From Wenzhouxiangella sp. AB-CW3 (lineage in GTDB: Bacteria; Pseudomonadota; Gammaproteobacteria; Xanthomonadales; Wenzhouxiangellaceae): a stretch of 64,000 nucleotides of DNA. The position numbers and the translations under genes were made by a program. The notes under the pieces were generated by a model that worked only from the letters and a program-made list of their open reading frames with translations, was not told the DNA's origin and ran no database searches. The DNA is taken from assembly GCF_014725735.1 (NCBI RefSeq), contig NZ_CP061368.1, forward strand, positions 3,115,225 to 3,179,224, read 5' to 3'. This document shows positions 49,391-58,684 of this stretch, one piece after another (the first letter of the stretch is position 1; each line of letters opens with the position of its first letter).

Positions 49391-50098
49391 TCAATCGATG
49401 CCGAACTGGCGCGCATAGGCGGCAAGGCCGGCCGGATAGCATTGGCAGGCGACCGCTTCCAGGCCGGGTCGCGACAGCACCTGGATATGACCGCGGGTGT
49501 AGCGGATCAACTGCTGTGCCTGCAGGCGGCCGGCCGCGATGGTCACCGCACTTCGGCGCACGCCCAGCATGTCCGACAGGAACAGGTGGGTCAGCACCAG
49601 GGGTTGGCCGCGGGCGCGGTCCTCCATCATCAACAGCCAGCGGGCCAGGCGCGCGGCGACTTCATGGAAGGCGTTGCAGGCAGCGGTCTGGGACAGTTGT
49701 TCGACGAGCACGAACAGATAGCCATGGACGAGGCGCTCGAGGGCCGGCGTGGCGGTGAGCTGGCGCCGGAACGCGGCTGCGGGGATCTCCAGGGCAAGTC
49801 CGCTGCCCTGGACGATGGCCGGCATGGGATGACGCTTCATGCCCAGGGCCAGGGTTGCGCCCAGCATACCTTCAAAACCGATCATGCCCATCTCCAGGGG
49901 GTTGTGGTCGTCGACCCGGGCGGTGACCGAGATGATGGCCGTGGTCGGAAACAGCACCCTTTCGATCGGCGCGCCGGCTTCGGCGATCACCTGATCGAAT
50001 TCGAGATCGGTCAGCTCACAGGTGGCCAGCAGCGATTGGGCGGCGGCAGCGGGCAGTTGATCGATCAGTCTATTGGTGGCAGAGGTTTGAATGGCCAT
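49391..50098 (-). CDS. Crp/Fnr-family transcription regulator (divergent)
   Basis: The 235-residue protein starts MAIQTSATNRLIDQLP. An N-terminal cyclic-nucleotide-binding-fold region lacks the classical cAMP-binding arginine/serine pattern; the MGMIGFEGMLGATLALGM segment marks the fold. The C-terminal helix-turn-helix is LTHLFLSDMLGVRRSAVTIA with a recognition helix near residue 190. Its closest visible relative is the gene at 50448. The effector is unknown. Confidence 0.85.
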   Translation of the reverse strand: MAIQTSATNRLIDQLPAAAAQSLLATCELTDLEFDQVIAEAGAPIERVLFPTTAIISVTARVDDHNPLEMGMIGFEGMLGATLALGMKRHPMPAIVQGSGLALEIPAAAFRRQLTATPALERLVHGYLFVLVEQLSQTAACNAFHEVAARLARWLLMMEDRARGQPLVLTHLFLSDMLGVRRSAVTIAAGRLQAQQLIRYTRGHIQVLSRPGLEAVACQCYPAGLAAYARQFGID

Positions 50099-50447
50099 GG
50101 GCTTGGGGTTCCCGGGGCAAGAAGCCGTCATCAGCCAGCATTGGCCGGTGTTGCAGCGATCCTGCAGTGGGCATGCTCACTGAAGAGGCCGGGGCCTGTC
50201 TGTTCGCCGGGGCACGTTTAGACCATCTGGTGCCGATCGGACTGGCAGGTGGCTTTGGCAGGGCCAGGTCGGTGTCGTGTATCGCTACAGACTGCCTTGG
50301 CCTCCGAGTCGACCTCCAGCGGGAGGATTCGCTTCAGCTCGACGCGGTGGCGAAGCCTTCAGCGAATCCTCCCACTGGATTCCGGTACCCACCGTGGTTG
50401 TCGGAGTTTCTCGCTTTCGTCTGAGGTACGAGGTCGATCAGGCGTCG
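50099..50447. other. Intergenic, no gene seen
   Basis: About 350 bp between the two regulator genes. No reading frame, terminator or RNA could be supported; it should hold the promoter of the 49391 gene. Confidence 0.4.
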
Positions 50448-51161
50448 CTAAAGATGCTTCGCGTAAGCGGCCAGGCGTTCGGTTTCTACCTTGACCACGG
50501 CGTAGCATTCGCACGCAAGTTCTTCCAGCTTCGGGCGGTTGAGTACGGTGATACGACCGCGCTGGTATTCGATGACGCCCAGCTTCTGCAGCTTGCCGGC
50601 CGCTTCGGTGACGCCTTCCCGGCGCACGCCCAGCATGTTGGCGATCAGTTCCTGGGTCATGGTCAGTTCGTTGGTCGGGAGTCGATCCAGGGACAACAGC
50701 AGCCAGCGGCAAAGTTGCTGGTCGATGGTGTGGTGCCGGTTGCAAACGGCAGTCTGGGCCATCTGGGTGATCAGAGCCTGGGTGTAGCGCAGCAGCAGCA
50801 TGCGCATGGCCTGATCGTTGTTGAACTCGTGCTTGAGCCTGGCGGCAGGCAGCCGGTATGCGGTGCCGGCACTCTGGACGATCGCTCGGCTGGGCGTGCT
50901 GTCGCCGCCCATGAAAACCGCGATGCCGACGATACCCTCTCGGCCCACCACCGAGATCTCGGCGGAGTGACCGTCGAGCATGACGTAGAGCAAGGAAATG
51001 ATGCAGTCGACCGGGAAGTAAACGTACTCCACCTCCTGGCCGGCGGCATAGATCCCCTTGCCAAGTGGCAGCTCGATCTCGCGCAACATCGGAAATACAC
51101 GCTCTTTTGCCCCTGTCGGTAACAGCGCGAGCAGGTCGTTTCGCTCCGGTCCGGTCTTCAT
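50448..51161 (-). CDS. Crp/Fnr-family transcription regulator (paralogue)
   Basis: The 237-residue protein starts MKTGPERNDLLALLPTG; AGAGAGG lies 6 nt upstream, so this ATG is favoured over GTG at 51167. It has the cNMP-binding fold (GIYAAGQEVEYVYFPVDCII; EISVVGREGIVGIAVFMGG) and an HTH (LTMTQELIANMLGVRREGVT). It shares with 49391 the MLGVRR recognition region and the VLxRPxLExxAxxCY end. The pair are tandem paralogues. Ligand unknown. Confidence 0.87.
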   Translation of the reverse strand: MKTGPERNDLLALLPTGAKERVFPMLREIELPLGKGIYAAGQEVEYVYFPVDCIISLLYVMLDGHSAEISVVGREGIVGIAVFMGGDSTPSRAIVQSAGTAYRLPAARLKHEFNNDQAMRMLLLRYTQALITQMAQTAVCNRHHTIDQQLCRWLLLSLDRLPTNELTMTQELIANMLGVRREGVTEAAGKLQKLGVIEYQRGRITVLNRPKLEELACECYAVVKVETERLAAYAKHL

Positions 51162-51290
51162 GGCCACCTCTCTGCGGCATGCTGGCCAAGCAGAATCGTG
51201 AAGTCAGCACGACGGTAGCATACAGCCTGGCATGGCTGCACGCACGTCGTTTGTCATTGTCATGAGTGTGGTCAGCATGACCGACAAGTT

Positions 51291-51336
51291 CGGGACAGGC
51301 ATGGAATTCGTTGCGGGACAGGCATGGAATTCGTTG
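51291..51336. repeat. Direct tandem repeat, 23 bp x2
   Basis: Two adjacent identical 23-bp units (51291-51313, 51314-51336) beginning CGGGACAGGCATGGAATTCG lie just beyond the PIN toxin stop. Probably a local slippage event. Confidence 0.85.
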
Positions 51337-51340
51337 ACTG

Positions 51341-51754
51341 TCAGCGCCTGGACAGAAAAGCCGCCGGTGTAATGATCGGCCTGCCTTCGTAAGGACTCAG
51401 TACGAGCAGATCCTTGTCTCCTGTGATCAACAGATCACCGCCGCCGTCAATCAACACTTCGAGGAAACGATTGTCATCGGGGTCGGGGCAATCGGCAATC
51501 CGAATCGAAGGCTTGACCCATTCGGCCAGATCGGCCAGCCAATCCAGGTAGCGGTTCATCTGCTCGGCGGTTCGGTATCGATCAAACTTGGGGCGAGCCA
51601 GCCGGGTTGCCAGCTCCAGGAATGTCACTCGGGAAAGCAGTAGTGTTGCCCCTGAAGTGGACAGACCTCTCATCACTTCACCGGGCTTGCTGTCAGGCAG
51701 CAATAGTGCGCTGATCAACACATTGGTGTCGACCACCACCCGATCAGCTTTCAT
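51341..51754 (-). CDS. PIN-domain toxin of a type II toxin-antitoxin pair
   Basis: The 137-residue protein begins VVVDTNVLISALLLP, the first acidic PIN motif. Other acidic residues are in SRVTFLELATRL, ADCPDPDDNRFLEVLIDGG and LLITGDKDLLVL, so the four-acid RNase centre appears complete. This matches COG1569-type PIN toxins. It overlaps the antitoxin gene by 11 nt, so the two are coupled. Confidence 0.88.
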   Translation of the reverse strand: MKADRVVVDTNVLISALLLPDSKPGEVMRGLSTSGATLLLSRVTFLELATRLARPKFDRYRTAEQMNRYLDWLADLAEWVKPSIRIADCPDPDDNRFLEVLIDGGGDLLITGDKDLLVLSPYEGRPIITPAAFLSRR

Positions 51755-51995
51755 CGGCCAGCAACTGGTCGAGCGCCTCCTCCGTCAATCCCTGCTCGGC
51801 GGCATAGCGGCCGGTCTGTTCCATCACGGCCAGAAGATTGCGCCATGCGCGACTCTGGCGCCGCTCGTACTCCTCGGCCGAAACGATGACCACGCTTGGG
51901 CGTCCCTGACGGGTCACCGTCACCGGCTCGCGCTGCGCGGCATCAATCACCTTCCCGAATCGATTCTTGGCTTCCAGTGCAGTAAAGACCTTCAT
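51744..51995 (-). CDS. Phd/YefM-family antitoxin
   Basis: The 83-residue protein starts MKVFTALEAKNRFGKVIDAA with a GGAG site 7 nt upstream. The N-terminal Phd/YefM fold continues VTVTRQGRPSVVIVSAEEYE, and the C-terminal helix (GLTEEALDQLLADES) should bind the PIN toxin. It is the first gene of the pair and likely represses its own promoter. Confidence 0.88.
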   Translation of the reverse strand: MKVFTALEAKNRFGKVIDAAQREPVTVTRQGRPSVVIVSAEEYERRQSRAWRNLLAVMEQTGRYAAEQGLTEEALDQLLADES

Positions 51996-52255
51996 CACGT
52001 CGCTCCATCAGCTAGATTAGCTATTTTAGCTATGAATAATTATTTGGGCAAGCTGATTCAATGGTGGATGACCTTTGATCGAACAACTTCCCCCTGACCT
52101 CGGGATACAAATGCGCGTCCACTCAGGATGCAATTGGACGGACAGCGGGTCTACTCAGTCGCGAGAGATCCCCAGACAGCGTTGAGCCTACCGCACCGGG
52201 TCATTCCAATCCCCTGCACCCGAACCCCGGCGCGGACACACACCAAGGCAGATTG
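51996..52255. other. Intergenic, no gene seen
   Basis: About 260 bp including the TA promoter. A TAGCTATTTTAGCTA-type A/T-rich palindrome near 52011-52035 (ATTAGCTATTTTAGCTAT) lies directly upstream of the antitoxin and is a plausible operator for autoregulation. Confidence 0.45.
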
Positions 52256-52500
52256 TCATGCTCGGGTGGATCTTCCTGATCGTTTCATCGTCACCAGCGC
52301 GATGCCGCCGAGAATGGACAGGCCGAACTAAGGCTAGGCGCAGGGTGACGGGCGCGACGAGAAGCAGGATTCCGAGCATGGCGGTGATGTGACCGGTCGA
52401 TCGCCGTTTCGGTCAGCGCCAGGCGTGCCAGGATGGAATTGGCGGCGAATGCGGTCAGCGCCAGTGCAGTCAGACCAAGGATATGGTGTGTTTTCACCAC
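52256..52500 (-). pseudogene. Decayed EamA/DMT-type transporter remnant
   Basis: The N-terminal part reads VKTHHILGLTALALTAFAAN then SILARLALTETAID, as in EamA permeases. After a frameshift and large deletion, the other frame gives FGLSILGGIALVTMKRSGRS and a stop, as at the end of such permeases. Only about 80 codons remain of the usual 280-300. Confidence 0.6.
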
Positions 52501-52620
52501 GGTATCACTTGGCGCAGCATGCCTTCCAACCCGTTAAGCTTGACTTCGTAGACCAAGGCCAGTTGCCGGCCGAGCTTGCCGTCGGGAAAATCCTCGCCGC
52601 GTTTTCTGTCCCGGCACTGA
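52496..52620 (-). pseudogene. C-terminal remnant of an unidentified protein
   Basis: The frame reads RKRGEDFPDGKLGRQLALVY then EVKLNGLEGMLRQVIPW and a TGA that overlaps the GTG of the transporter remnant (GTGA). A TAG lies upstream at the broken N-terminus. It looks like the tail of a once intact gene coupled to the transporter gene. Family unknown. Confidence 0.4.
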
Positions 52621-52664
52621 AAAAGATGCGTTGATGCCAGATTCTATGATGCTACGATGTTTTT

Positions 52665-52931
52665 ATGCGAACGACTCTGACCATCGACGACGAACTGGCC
52701 CGGCTACTCAAGCAACGCGCCGCTGAGACCGGCCGCCCGTTCAAGGAGGTGGTCAGCGAGGCACTGCGCACCGGTCTGGAGCAAACCGCCACACCCCCCG
52801 CCTGTCGGCCATACCAGCTTAAGCCCGTTGCCCTGGGCCGCCCGGCCCGCGGCATCGATCTCGACAAGGCGCTGCAACTGGCCGGCAACCTCGAAGACCA
52901 GGAGCTGGCGCGCAAGCTAGGGAGCGTCTAA
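52665..52931 (+). CDS. Ribbon-helix-helix antitoxin (VapB/DUF2191-like), orphan
   Basis: The 88-residue protein starts MRTTLTIDDELARLLKQRAA, then ETGRPFKEVVSEALRTGLEQ, a typical N-terminal RHH DNA-binding domain. The C-terminal part (RPARGIDLDKALQLAGNLED) would be the toxin-binding tail. No PIN toxin gene follows; ilvA on the opposite strand starts its 3' end just 22 nt downstream. It may be an orphan left after loss of the toxin gene. Confidence 0.75.
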   Translation: MRTTLTIDDELARLLKQRAAETGRPFKEVVSEALRTGLEQTATPPACRPYQLKPVALGRPARGIDLDKALQLAGNLEDQELARKLGSV

Positions 52932-52953
52932 ACAACTCTGCGCGGAGCGCGGT

Positions 52954-54507
52954 TCAGGGAAGTGTGGCTGTCGAGCGCGAGTGTCGACGCGCGGCCTCCC
53001 CCACAAACAACTCACAAGCCGGGTCATCGACCGGTTGATACGGATAGCTCGTGGCCTGCAGGAATTGCTCGAACTCGGGCTGGTCGGTTTCGGGGACGAG
53101 GAAGCCGGCGAGGACGCGGCCGTAGGCCGCACCATGGTTTCGGTAGTGGAAGAGGCTGATGGACCAGCGGCCCTTGAGGTGGGTGAGGAATTCTTCAAGC
53201 GCGCCGGGGCGTTCGGGGAAGCGAAAACGATAGAGGACTTCGCGGCCGGTGGCGGGGCGGTGGCCGCCGACCATGTGGCGCAGGTGGTCGCGGGCCAGTT
53301 CGTTGTCGGTCAGATCGAGGATATCGAAGCCGGCGGTTTGCAGGCGCTGGAACAGGCGGCTGCGTTGTTCGGGCCCGGCGTTCATTCTCAGGCCCACGAA
53401 CACGTGGGCTTCCTTCAATGAAGAAAAGCGGTAGTTGAATTCGGTCAGTTCGGGCTCGCCCAGCGCGCGGCAGAACTTGAGAAAGCTGCCCGGTCGTTCG
53501 GGGATGGTGGCGGCAAACAGCACTTCGCGGCCCAGGCCGATCTGGGCGCGTTCGATGACATGGGCCATGCGTTCCAGCCCGATATTGGCGCCGGAGTTGA
53601 TGGCGACCAGATGCTCACCCGCGCCGCCTTCGGCCAGGTAGCGACGGATGCCGGCCACGGCCAGGGCGCCGGCCGGCTCGATGACCGCACGGGTGTCGAG
53701 AAAGATGTCGTGTACGGCCGCGCAGATCTCGTCGACGCTGACCGCGATCATCTCATCGACCAGGTCGGCGGCGATATCGAAGCAATGGCGCCCGACCTTG
53801 CGCACGGCCACGCCGTCGGCGAACAGGTTGACCGGGCCGATATCGACCGGCTCTCCGGCCTGGAGCGCGGCAGCGAAACTGGCCGCGCCTTTGGGCTCCA
53901 CGCCGATAACGCGGGTGGCCGGCGACAGCGTCTTGATGGCCGCGGCCACGCCGGCAAGCAGGCCGCCGCCACCGACCGGCACGAACACGGCATCGGGGGC
54001 AACCGGCATCTGGCGCAAAAGCTCGGTGGCCACACTGCCCTGCCCGGCAATAACATCAAGGTCGTCGAAGGGGTGGATGAAAACCGCGCCGGACTCGTTG
54101 CACAGCACATGGGCTTTGGCCTGGGCGGCATCGAAACCGTCGCCGTGCAGGATGACTTCCGCGCCCAGCCGGCGCACGGCATCGACCTTGATGGCCGGGG
54201 TGGTCTGGGGCATGACCACGCAGGCTCGAACGCCCAGCTTTTTCGCGGCCACGGCCACGCCCTGGGCATGGTTGCCGGCGCTGGCGGCGACCACGCCGCG
54301 CTCGCGCTCGGTTTGGCTCATGCGCGCCATGCGTGCATAGGCACCGCGCAGCTTGAAGGAGAATACCGGCTGCAGGTCCTCGCGCTTGAGCCAGATCGCT
54401 CTTCCGGTGTCCTGCGACAGCAGGGCGGCCTGTTCCACCGGGGTTTCCCGGGCCACAGCCTGGACCGGGGCGGCGACGATGCGTTGCAATAGTTCCAGTG
54501 CCTGCAT
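52954..54507 (-). CDS. ilvA: Threonine ammonia-lyase, biosynthetic
   Basis: The 517-residue PLP enzyme deaminates threonine to 2-oxobutanoate, the first step of isoleucine synthesis. The catalytic domain has WLKREDLQPVFSFKLRGAYA with the PLP lysine in SFKLRGA (about residue 52), AASAGNHAQGVAVAA and VPVGGGGLLAGVAAAIK. Two C-terminal ACT-like regulatory domains (about residues 335-515, IPERPGSFLKFCRALG and FRFPERPGALEEFLTHLKGR) indicate feedback control by isoleucine/valine. Length is standard for the biosynthetic form. It is the last gene of the operon, 17 nt after leuB. Confidence 0.95.
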   Translation of the reverse strand: MQALELLQRIVAAPVQAVARETPVEQAALLSQDTGRAIWLKREDLQPVFSFKLRGAYARMARMSQTERERGVVAASAGNHAQGVAVAAKKLGVRACVVMPQTTPAIKVDAVRRLGAEVILHGDGFDAAQAKAHVLCNESGAVFIHPFDDLDVIAGQGSVATELLRQMPVAPDAVFVPVGGGGLLAGVAAAIKTLSPATRVIGVEPKGAASFAAALQAGEPVDIGPVNLFADGVAVRKVGRHCFDIAADLVDEMIAVSVDEICAAVHDIFLDTRAVIEPAGALAVAGIRRYLAEGGAGEHLVAINSGANIGLERMAHVIERAQIGLGREVLFAATIPERPGSFLKFCRALGEPELTEFNYRFSSLKEAHVFVGLRMNAGPEQRSRLFQRLQTAGFDILDLTDNELARDHLRHMVGGHRPATGREVLYRFRFPERPGALEEFLTHLKGRWSISLFHYRNHGAAYGRVLAGFLVPETDQPEFEQFLQATSYPYQPVDDPACELFVGEAARRHSRSTATLP

Positions 54508-54524
54508 GGTCTTGTCTACCCGGC

Positions 54525-55664
54525 CTACGAGGCGCGCGCGGTCGCGAGCGCGGAGGTGTGTGGTGCCGGATCGGGCTGACGAACTGCCGCCTCGGTGCTT
54601 GCCGATTGGTGAGACTCGGCAAGCCGTTGGCGAACGGCCGCGCCGGCGGCGCGCGTGCCCAGGCTACCGCCCAGGTCGGGCGTGGTCTGACCGGCATCGA
54701 TGCAGGCGTGCACGGCTGCCTCGACCTGGCGCGCCTCGTCGATGAGCCCCAGCGACTGCTCGAGCATCATGGCCACCGACAGGAACATGGCGAAGGGGTT
54801 GGCGCGATCGCAGCCAGCCAGGTCCGGGGCCGAGCCGTGGATGGGCTCGTAGAGTCCCGGTGCCTTGTCACCCAGCGAAGCCGACGGCAGCAGGCCCATG
54901 GAGCCGGCCAGCATGGCGGCCTCGTCGGTGAGGATGTCGCCGAACAGGTTCTCGGTGACGATGACATCGAAATCGGCCGGGCGCGAGAGCAGGTGCATGG
55001 CGGCGGCATCGACCAGGATGATCTCCAGCTCGATATCGGGAAACTCGCGCCGGACCAGCTCACGGGTAACACTGCGCCACAGCCGGGAAGTGGCCAGCAC
55101 ATTGGCCTTGTCGACCAGGGTCAGGCGACCACGACGCGTGCGGGCAAGCGCCGCTGCCCGGCGCACCACCCGCTCGATCTCGCCACGCTCGTAGCGGCAC
55201 ACGTCCTCGGCCATGTCCCTGAACTCCACCTTGCGGCCGAAATACAGGCCACCGGTGAGTTCACGTACCACCACCAGGTCGACGTTTTCCAGCCGCTCGG
55301 AACGCAAGGGGCTGGCATCGAACAGCGCCGGGTGCGGCTTGACCGGGCGCAGGTTGGCATACAGGCCCAGTTCCTGGCGCAGTTGCAGGAGACCCTGCTC
55401 GGGACGGATGCGGGCTTCCGGATCATCCCATTTCGGGCCGCCGACCGCGCCGAGCAGCACGGCATCGGACTGGTGGCAGGCGGCCAGGGTATTGGATGGC
55501 AGCGGTACACCGAGCGCATCGATGGCCGCACCGCCGATCGGGCGGCGATGCAGTTCGAAGTCGTGGCCGTGCTGTTCAGCCAGTTCATTCAGCAGCGTCT
55601 CGGCCTCGGTCGTGATCTCCGGGCCGATGCCGTCGCCGGGCAGCAGGGTGATGGTTGCGCGCAT
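54525..55664 (-). CDS. leuB: 3-isopropylmalate dehydrogenase
   Basis: The 379-residue enzyme oxidises and decarboxylates 3-isopropylmalate in leucine synthesis. Key features are [19 protein letters not shown], the YFGRKVEF loop, [33 protein letters not shown] and [13 protein letters not shown]. About 30 extra Ala/Ser/Pro-rich residues extend the C-terminus beyond the usual roughly 360. The ATG overlaps leuD's stop by one base (TGATG). Confidence 0.95.
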   Translation of the reverse strand: MRATITLLPGDGIGPEITTEAETLLNELAEQHGHDFELHRRPIGGAAIDALGVPLPSNTLAACHQSDAVLLGAVGGPKWDDPEARIRPEQGLLQLRQELGLYANLRPVKPHPALFDASPLRSERLENVDLVVVRELTGGLYFGRKVEFRDMAEDVCRYERGEIERVVRRAAALARTRRGRLTLVDKANVLATSRLWRSVTRELVRREFPDIELEIILVDAAAMHLLSRPADFDVIVTENLFGDILTDEAAMLAGSMGLLPSASLGDKAPGLYEPIHGSAPDLAGCDRANPFAMFLSVAMMLEQSLGLIDEARQVEAAVHACIDAGQTTPDLGGSLGTRAAGAAVRQRLAESHQSASTEAAVRQPDPAPHTSALATARAS

Positions 55665-56248
55665 CAGGCTGCCTCCCTCGACTTTTCCTCGAACCAGGCT
55701 ATGGCCCGCTCCTGCGCCAGCAGATAACCGAGCGCATCCACTCCTTCCATCAGGCAGGTTCGGGCGAAGGGATCGAGACCGAATTCAATCTCGTGCCCAT
55801 CGGGCAGGTGCAAGCGGGTCCGGTCGACATCCACGGTGACTTCAGCCCCGGGATGGGCCAGCAGCCAGGCGTGGGTGTCGGCATCCACCTCGATGGCCAG
55901 CAGGCCATTTCTGAGCGCATTGGCGCGGAAGATATCGGCAATGCGCGAGCTGATCACCACCCGAAAACCGAACTGCGACAAGGCCCAGACGGCATGCTCG
56001 CGCGAGGAACCGCAGCCGAAGTTCTCGCCGGCAACCAGGATCTCGCTGTGCGCGACATCGGGGGCATTGAGCGGGCAGTCGCTGCGCATGCTGCCATCCT
56101 TGTCATAGCGCCAGTCGGCAAAGGCGGCCTGGCCCAGCCCGAGGCGGTTGGTGGTGGTCAGAAAGCGCGCGGGCACAATCTGGTCGGTGTCGATGTTGCG
56201 CTCGGTGAGTACGACGGTGGTCGATTGCAGGTGCTTGAGCGGCGTCAT
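55664..56248 (-). CDS. leuD: 3-isopropylmalate dehydratase small subunit
   Basis: The 194-residue protein starts [20 protein letters not shown]. Family motifs are [40 protein letters not shown] and [20 protein letters not shown]. It forms the isomerase with LeuC. Its start overlaps leuC's stop (ATGA). Confidence 0.96.
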   Translation of the reverse strand: MTPLKHLQSTTVVLTERNIDTDQIVPARFLTTTNRLGLGQAAFADWRYDKDGSMRSDCPLNAPDVAHSEILVAGENFGCGSSREHAVWALSQFGFRVVISSRIADIFRANALRNGLLAIEVDADTHAWLLAHPGAEVTVDVDRTRLHLPDGHEIEFGLDPFARTCLMEGVDALGYLLAQERAIAWFEEKSREAA

Positions 56249-57696
56249 TGGCGGGCCTCCATGTGGCGGGGCGAGGGAAAGTGGATGCGGACTTCCGGCG
56301 CAGCGTCGATATGGCGCGGGTCGGTGATGCAGCCTTTGACCGCGCAGGCCGCGGCGGTGGCCGGGCTGGCCAGGAAGGTACGGCTGCCCGGGCCCTGCCG
56401 GCCCTCGAAGTTGCGGTTGGACGTGCTGACCGCGGTCTGGCCCGGCGCGACCTGGTCGCCGTTCATGGCAATACACATCGAACAACCCGGCTCGCGCCAT
56501 TCGGCGCCGGCGGCGAGAAAGACATCATCCAGACCTTCGGCCTCGGCGGCCTTGCGCACCTGTTCGGATCCGGGCACGACCAGCATGCGCACACCCTCGG
56601 CCACGCGCCGGCCGCGCATGATCTCGGCGGCGGCGCGCAGGTCGCCCAGCCGGGCGTTGGTGCACGAACCGACGAATACGACATCGACCTTGCGACCGAT
56701 CAGCGGCTTGCCGGGGGTGACCTGCATGTACTCCATCGCCCGCTGGTTGGCTGGATTGGTGGTGGCCGGCACCGGCTGGGCAATGCCCACGACCATGCCC
56801 GGATGGGTGCCGTAGGTGATGGTCGGTTGGATCTCGTCGGCGTCGAAGTGGAATTCCTTGTCGAAGCGGGCGTCGCTGTCGCTTTGCAGTTGCAGCCATG
56901 CGTCAGCAGCGCGTTCGAAATCCTCGCCCTGCGGGCAATGTGCTCGGCCGCGCAGCCAGTCGACGGTGGTCTGGTCGGGTGCGATCAGACCGGCGCGGGC
57001 ACCGGCCTCGATGGCCATGTTGCACACGGTCATGCGGCCTTCCATGTCGAGTGCGCGGATGGCGCTGCCGGCGAACTCGATGACATGCCCGGTGCCGGCA
57101 TCGACGCCGACCTGGCCGATGACGTGCAGTACCAGGTCCTTGGCGCTCACGCCGGTGCCGAGACGGCCGTCGACGGTGATGCGCATGGTTTTGGGCTTGC
57201 GCTGCAGCAGGCACTGGGTGGCGAGCACGTGGCCGACCTCGCTGGTGCCGATGCCGAAGGCCAGTGCGCCGAAGGCGCCGTGGGTGGAAGTGTGCGAATC
57301 ACCGCAGACGATGGTCATGCCCGGGCGGCTCAGCCCCAGTTCCGGGCCCATGACGTGGACGATGCCGCGGTTGGGGCTGTCCCAGTCGTGCACGGTGATG
57401 CCGTGACGGTCGCAGTTTTCCAGCAGGGTCTGGACCTGCTCCCAGGCCTGTTCGCTGCCGTAGCGACGCTGGCCCTGCAGGTCGGCCGGCCAGGTCGGGG
57501 TGGAATGATCCATCGTGGCGACGGTGCGATCGGGACGGCGCACCTTGAGGCCACGCGCGGCAAGTTCGGCGAACGCCTGCGGGCTGGTGACCTCGTGGAT
57601 GAGGTGAAGATCGATATAGATCAGCGCCGGGGCATCTTCGGTTTCGGGGCGGACAACGTGGGCATCCCACAGCTTGTCAAACAGCGTTCGCGACAT
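56245..57696 (-). CDS. leuC: 3-isopropylmalate dehydratase large subunit
   Basis: The 483-residue protein starts [20 protein letters not shown] with AGGAG 8 nt upstream. The 4Fe-4S cysteines are in [12 protein letters not shown] and [13 protein letters not shown], and [20 protein letters not shown] is the signature. With LeuD it isomerises 2- to 3-isopropylmalate. It overlaps the ilvE 3' end by 20 nt. Confidence 0.96.
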   Translation of the reverse strand: MSRTLFDKLWDAHVVRPETEDAPALIYIDLHLIHEVTSPQAFAELAARGLKVRRPDRTVATMDHSTPTWPADLQGQRRYGSEQAWEQVQTLLENCDRHGITVHDWDSPNRGIVHVMGPELGLSRPGMTIVCGDSHTSTHGAFGALAFGIGTSEVGHVLATQCLLQRKPKTMRITVDGRLGTGVSAKDLVLHVIGQVGVDAGTGHVIEFAGSAIRALDMEGRMTVCNMAIEAGARAGLIAPDQTTVDWLRGRAHCPQGEDFERAADAWLQLQSDSDARFDKEFHFDADEIQPTITYGTHPGMVVGIAQPVPATTNPANQRAMEYMQVTPGKPLIGRKVDVVFVGSCTNARLGDLRAAAEIMRGRRVAEGVRMLVVPGSEQVRKAAEAEGLDDVFLAAGAEWREPGCSMCIAMNGDQVAPGQTAVSTSNRNFEGRQGPGSRTFLASPATAAACAVKGCITDPRHIDAAPEVRIHFPSPRHMEARQ

Positions 57697-58651
57697 GGGG
57701 TATCTCCTGATCTTCATTCATCGGGCGGGAAAAATGGGTCAGCCAGCCGTGGCGGTCCGCGGTGGAACCGTCGAACAGGCCGAAAAAGCGGTCCTGGAAC
57801 TGCCGGGTGATGGGGCCGCGGCCACCGGCGCGCACGGTGATGCCGTCGATGGAGCGGATCGGCGTGATCTCGGCGGCGGTGCCGGTGAAAAACGCCTCGT
57901 CGGCCAGGTAAAGCATCTCGCGCGGCATGGCCAGCTCGCGCACTTCGATATCGAGCTCGGCGGCCATATGCATGACCGTGTCGCGGGTGATGCCGCCCAG
58001 AATGGACGCGGCCACCGGCGGGGTGTAGAGCACGCCGTTGCGCACCAGAAACAGGTTCTCGCCGGCTCCTTCGCTGACCAGGCCGTCGTGGGACAGCGCG
58101 ATGCCCTCGCCGTAGCCGTGCCGTTTGGCCTCGGAGCTGATCAGCGACCCGGAAATATAGTTGCCCCCGGCCTTGGCCAGGGTCGGCACGGTGTTGGGCG
58201 CCGGGCGCTGCCAGGAGGTCACGGCCACATCGACGCCGTGTTCCATGGCTTCCTCGCCCAGGTAGCGCCCCCAGGACACGGCCGCGACCACCACCTCGGT
58301 TTCGACATCTTCACCCGGCACCACGCCCAGGCCGCCGTAGCCGCGAAACACGATGGGGCGCAGGTAGGCCGAGTCCAGGCCGTTCTCCACCACCACCTGC
58401 TCGCAGGCTTTGAGCAGCGCATCGCGGTCGAACGGCATGGGCACGCGATGGATGCGGGCCGAGTCGAACAGGCGGTCGATGTGTTCCTGCAGTCGGAACG
58501 CGGCCGGCCCCTCGGGCGTGGCATAGACGCGGATGCCCTCGAAGACGCTCGAGCCGTAGTGGATGGCGTGGCTGAGCACGTGCACCGTGGCTTCCTGCCA
58601 GGGCAGCAGCTCGCCGTTTTTCCAGATATATTTCGATGCTTGAATGGCCAT
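57677..58651 (-). CDS. ilvE: Branched-chain amino acid aminotransferase
   Basis: The 324-residue PLP fold-type IV enzyme swaps amino groups between glutamate and branched-chain keto acids. Motifs are [40 protein letters not shown], a [20 protein letters not shown] stretch with the PLP lysine (SEAKR), and [20 protein letters not shown]. Its place inside the leu genes is consistent with coordinated synthesis of valine, leucine and isoleucine. Confidence 0.94.
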   Translation of the reverse strand: MAIQASKYIWKNGELLPWQEATVHVLSHAIHYGSSVFEGIRVYATPEGPAAFRLQEHIDRLFDSARIHRVPMPFDRDALLKACEQVVVENGLDSAYLRPIVFRGYGGLGVVPGEDVETEVVVAAVSWGRYLGEEAMEHGVDVAVTSWQRPAPNTVPTLAKAGGNYISGSLISSEAKRHGYGEGIALSHDGLVSEGAGENLFLVRNGVLYTPPVAASILGGITRDTVMHMAAELDIEVRELAMPREMLYLADEAFFTGTAAEITPIRSIDGITVRAGGRGPITRQFQDRFFGLFDGSTADRHGWLTHFSRPMNEDQEIPHVANAV

Positions 58652-58684
58652 GTAATGTCGGTTCCTTGAAGTGCCGGGATCGGG

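Noticed and set aside
51291-51336. Start of a CRISPR array
   Set aside because: Only two immediately adjacent 23-bp copies with no spacers and no cas genes.
56248-57810. Long plus-strand open frame (520 codons) over leuC
   Set aside because: It mirrors leuC on the opposite strand and shows only composition-driven His/Ala/Gly-rich sequence; high-GC genes often leave such shadows.
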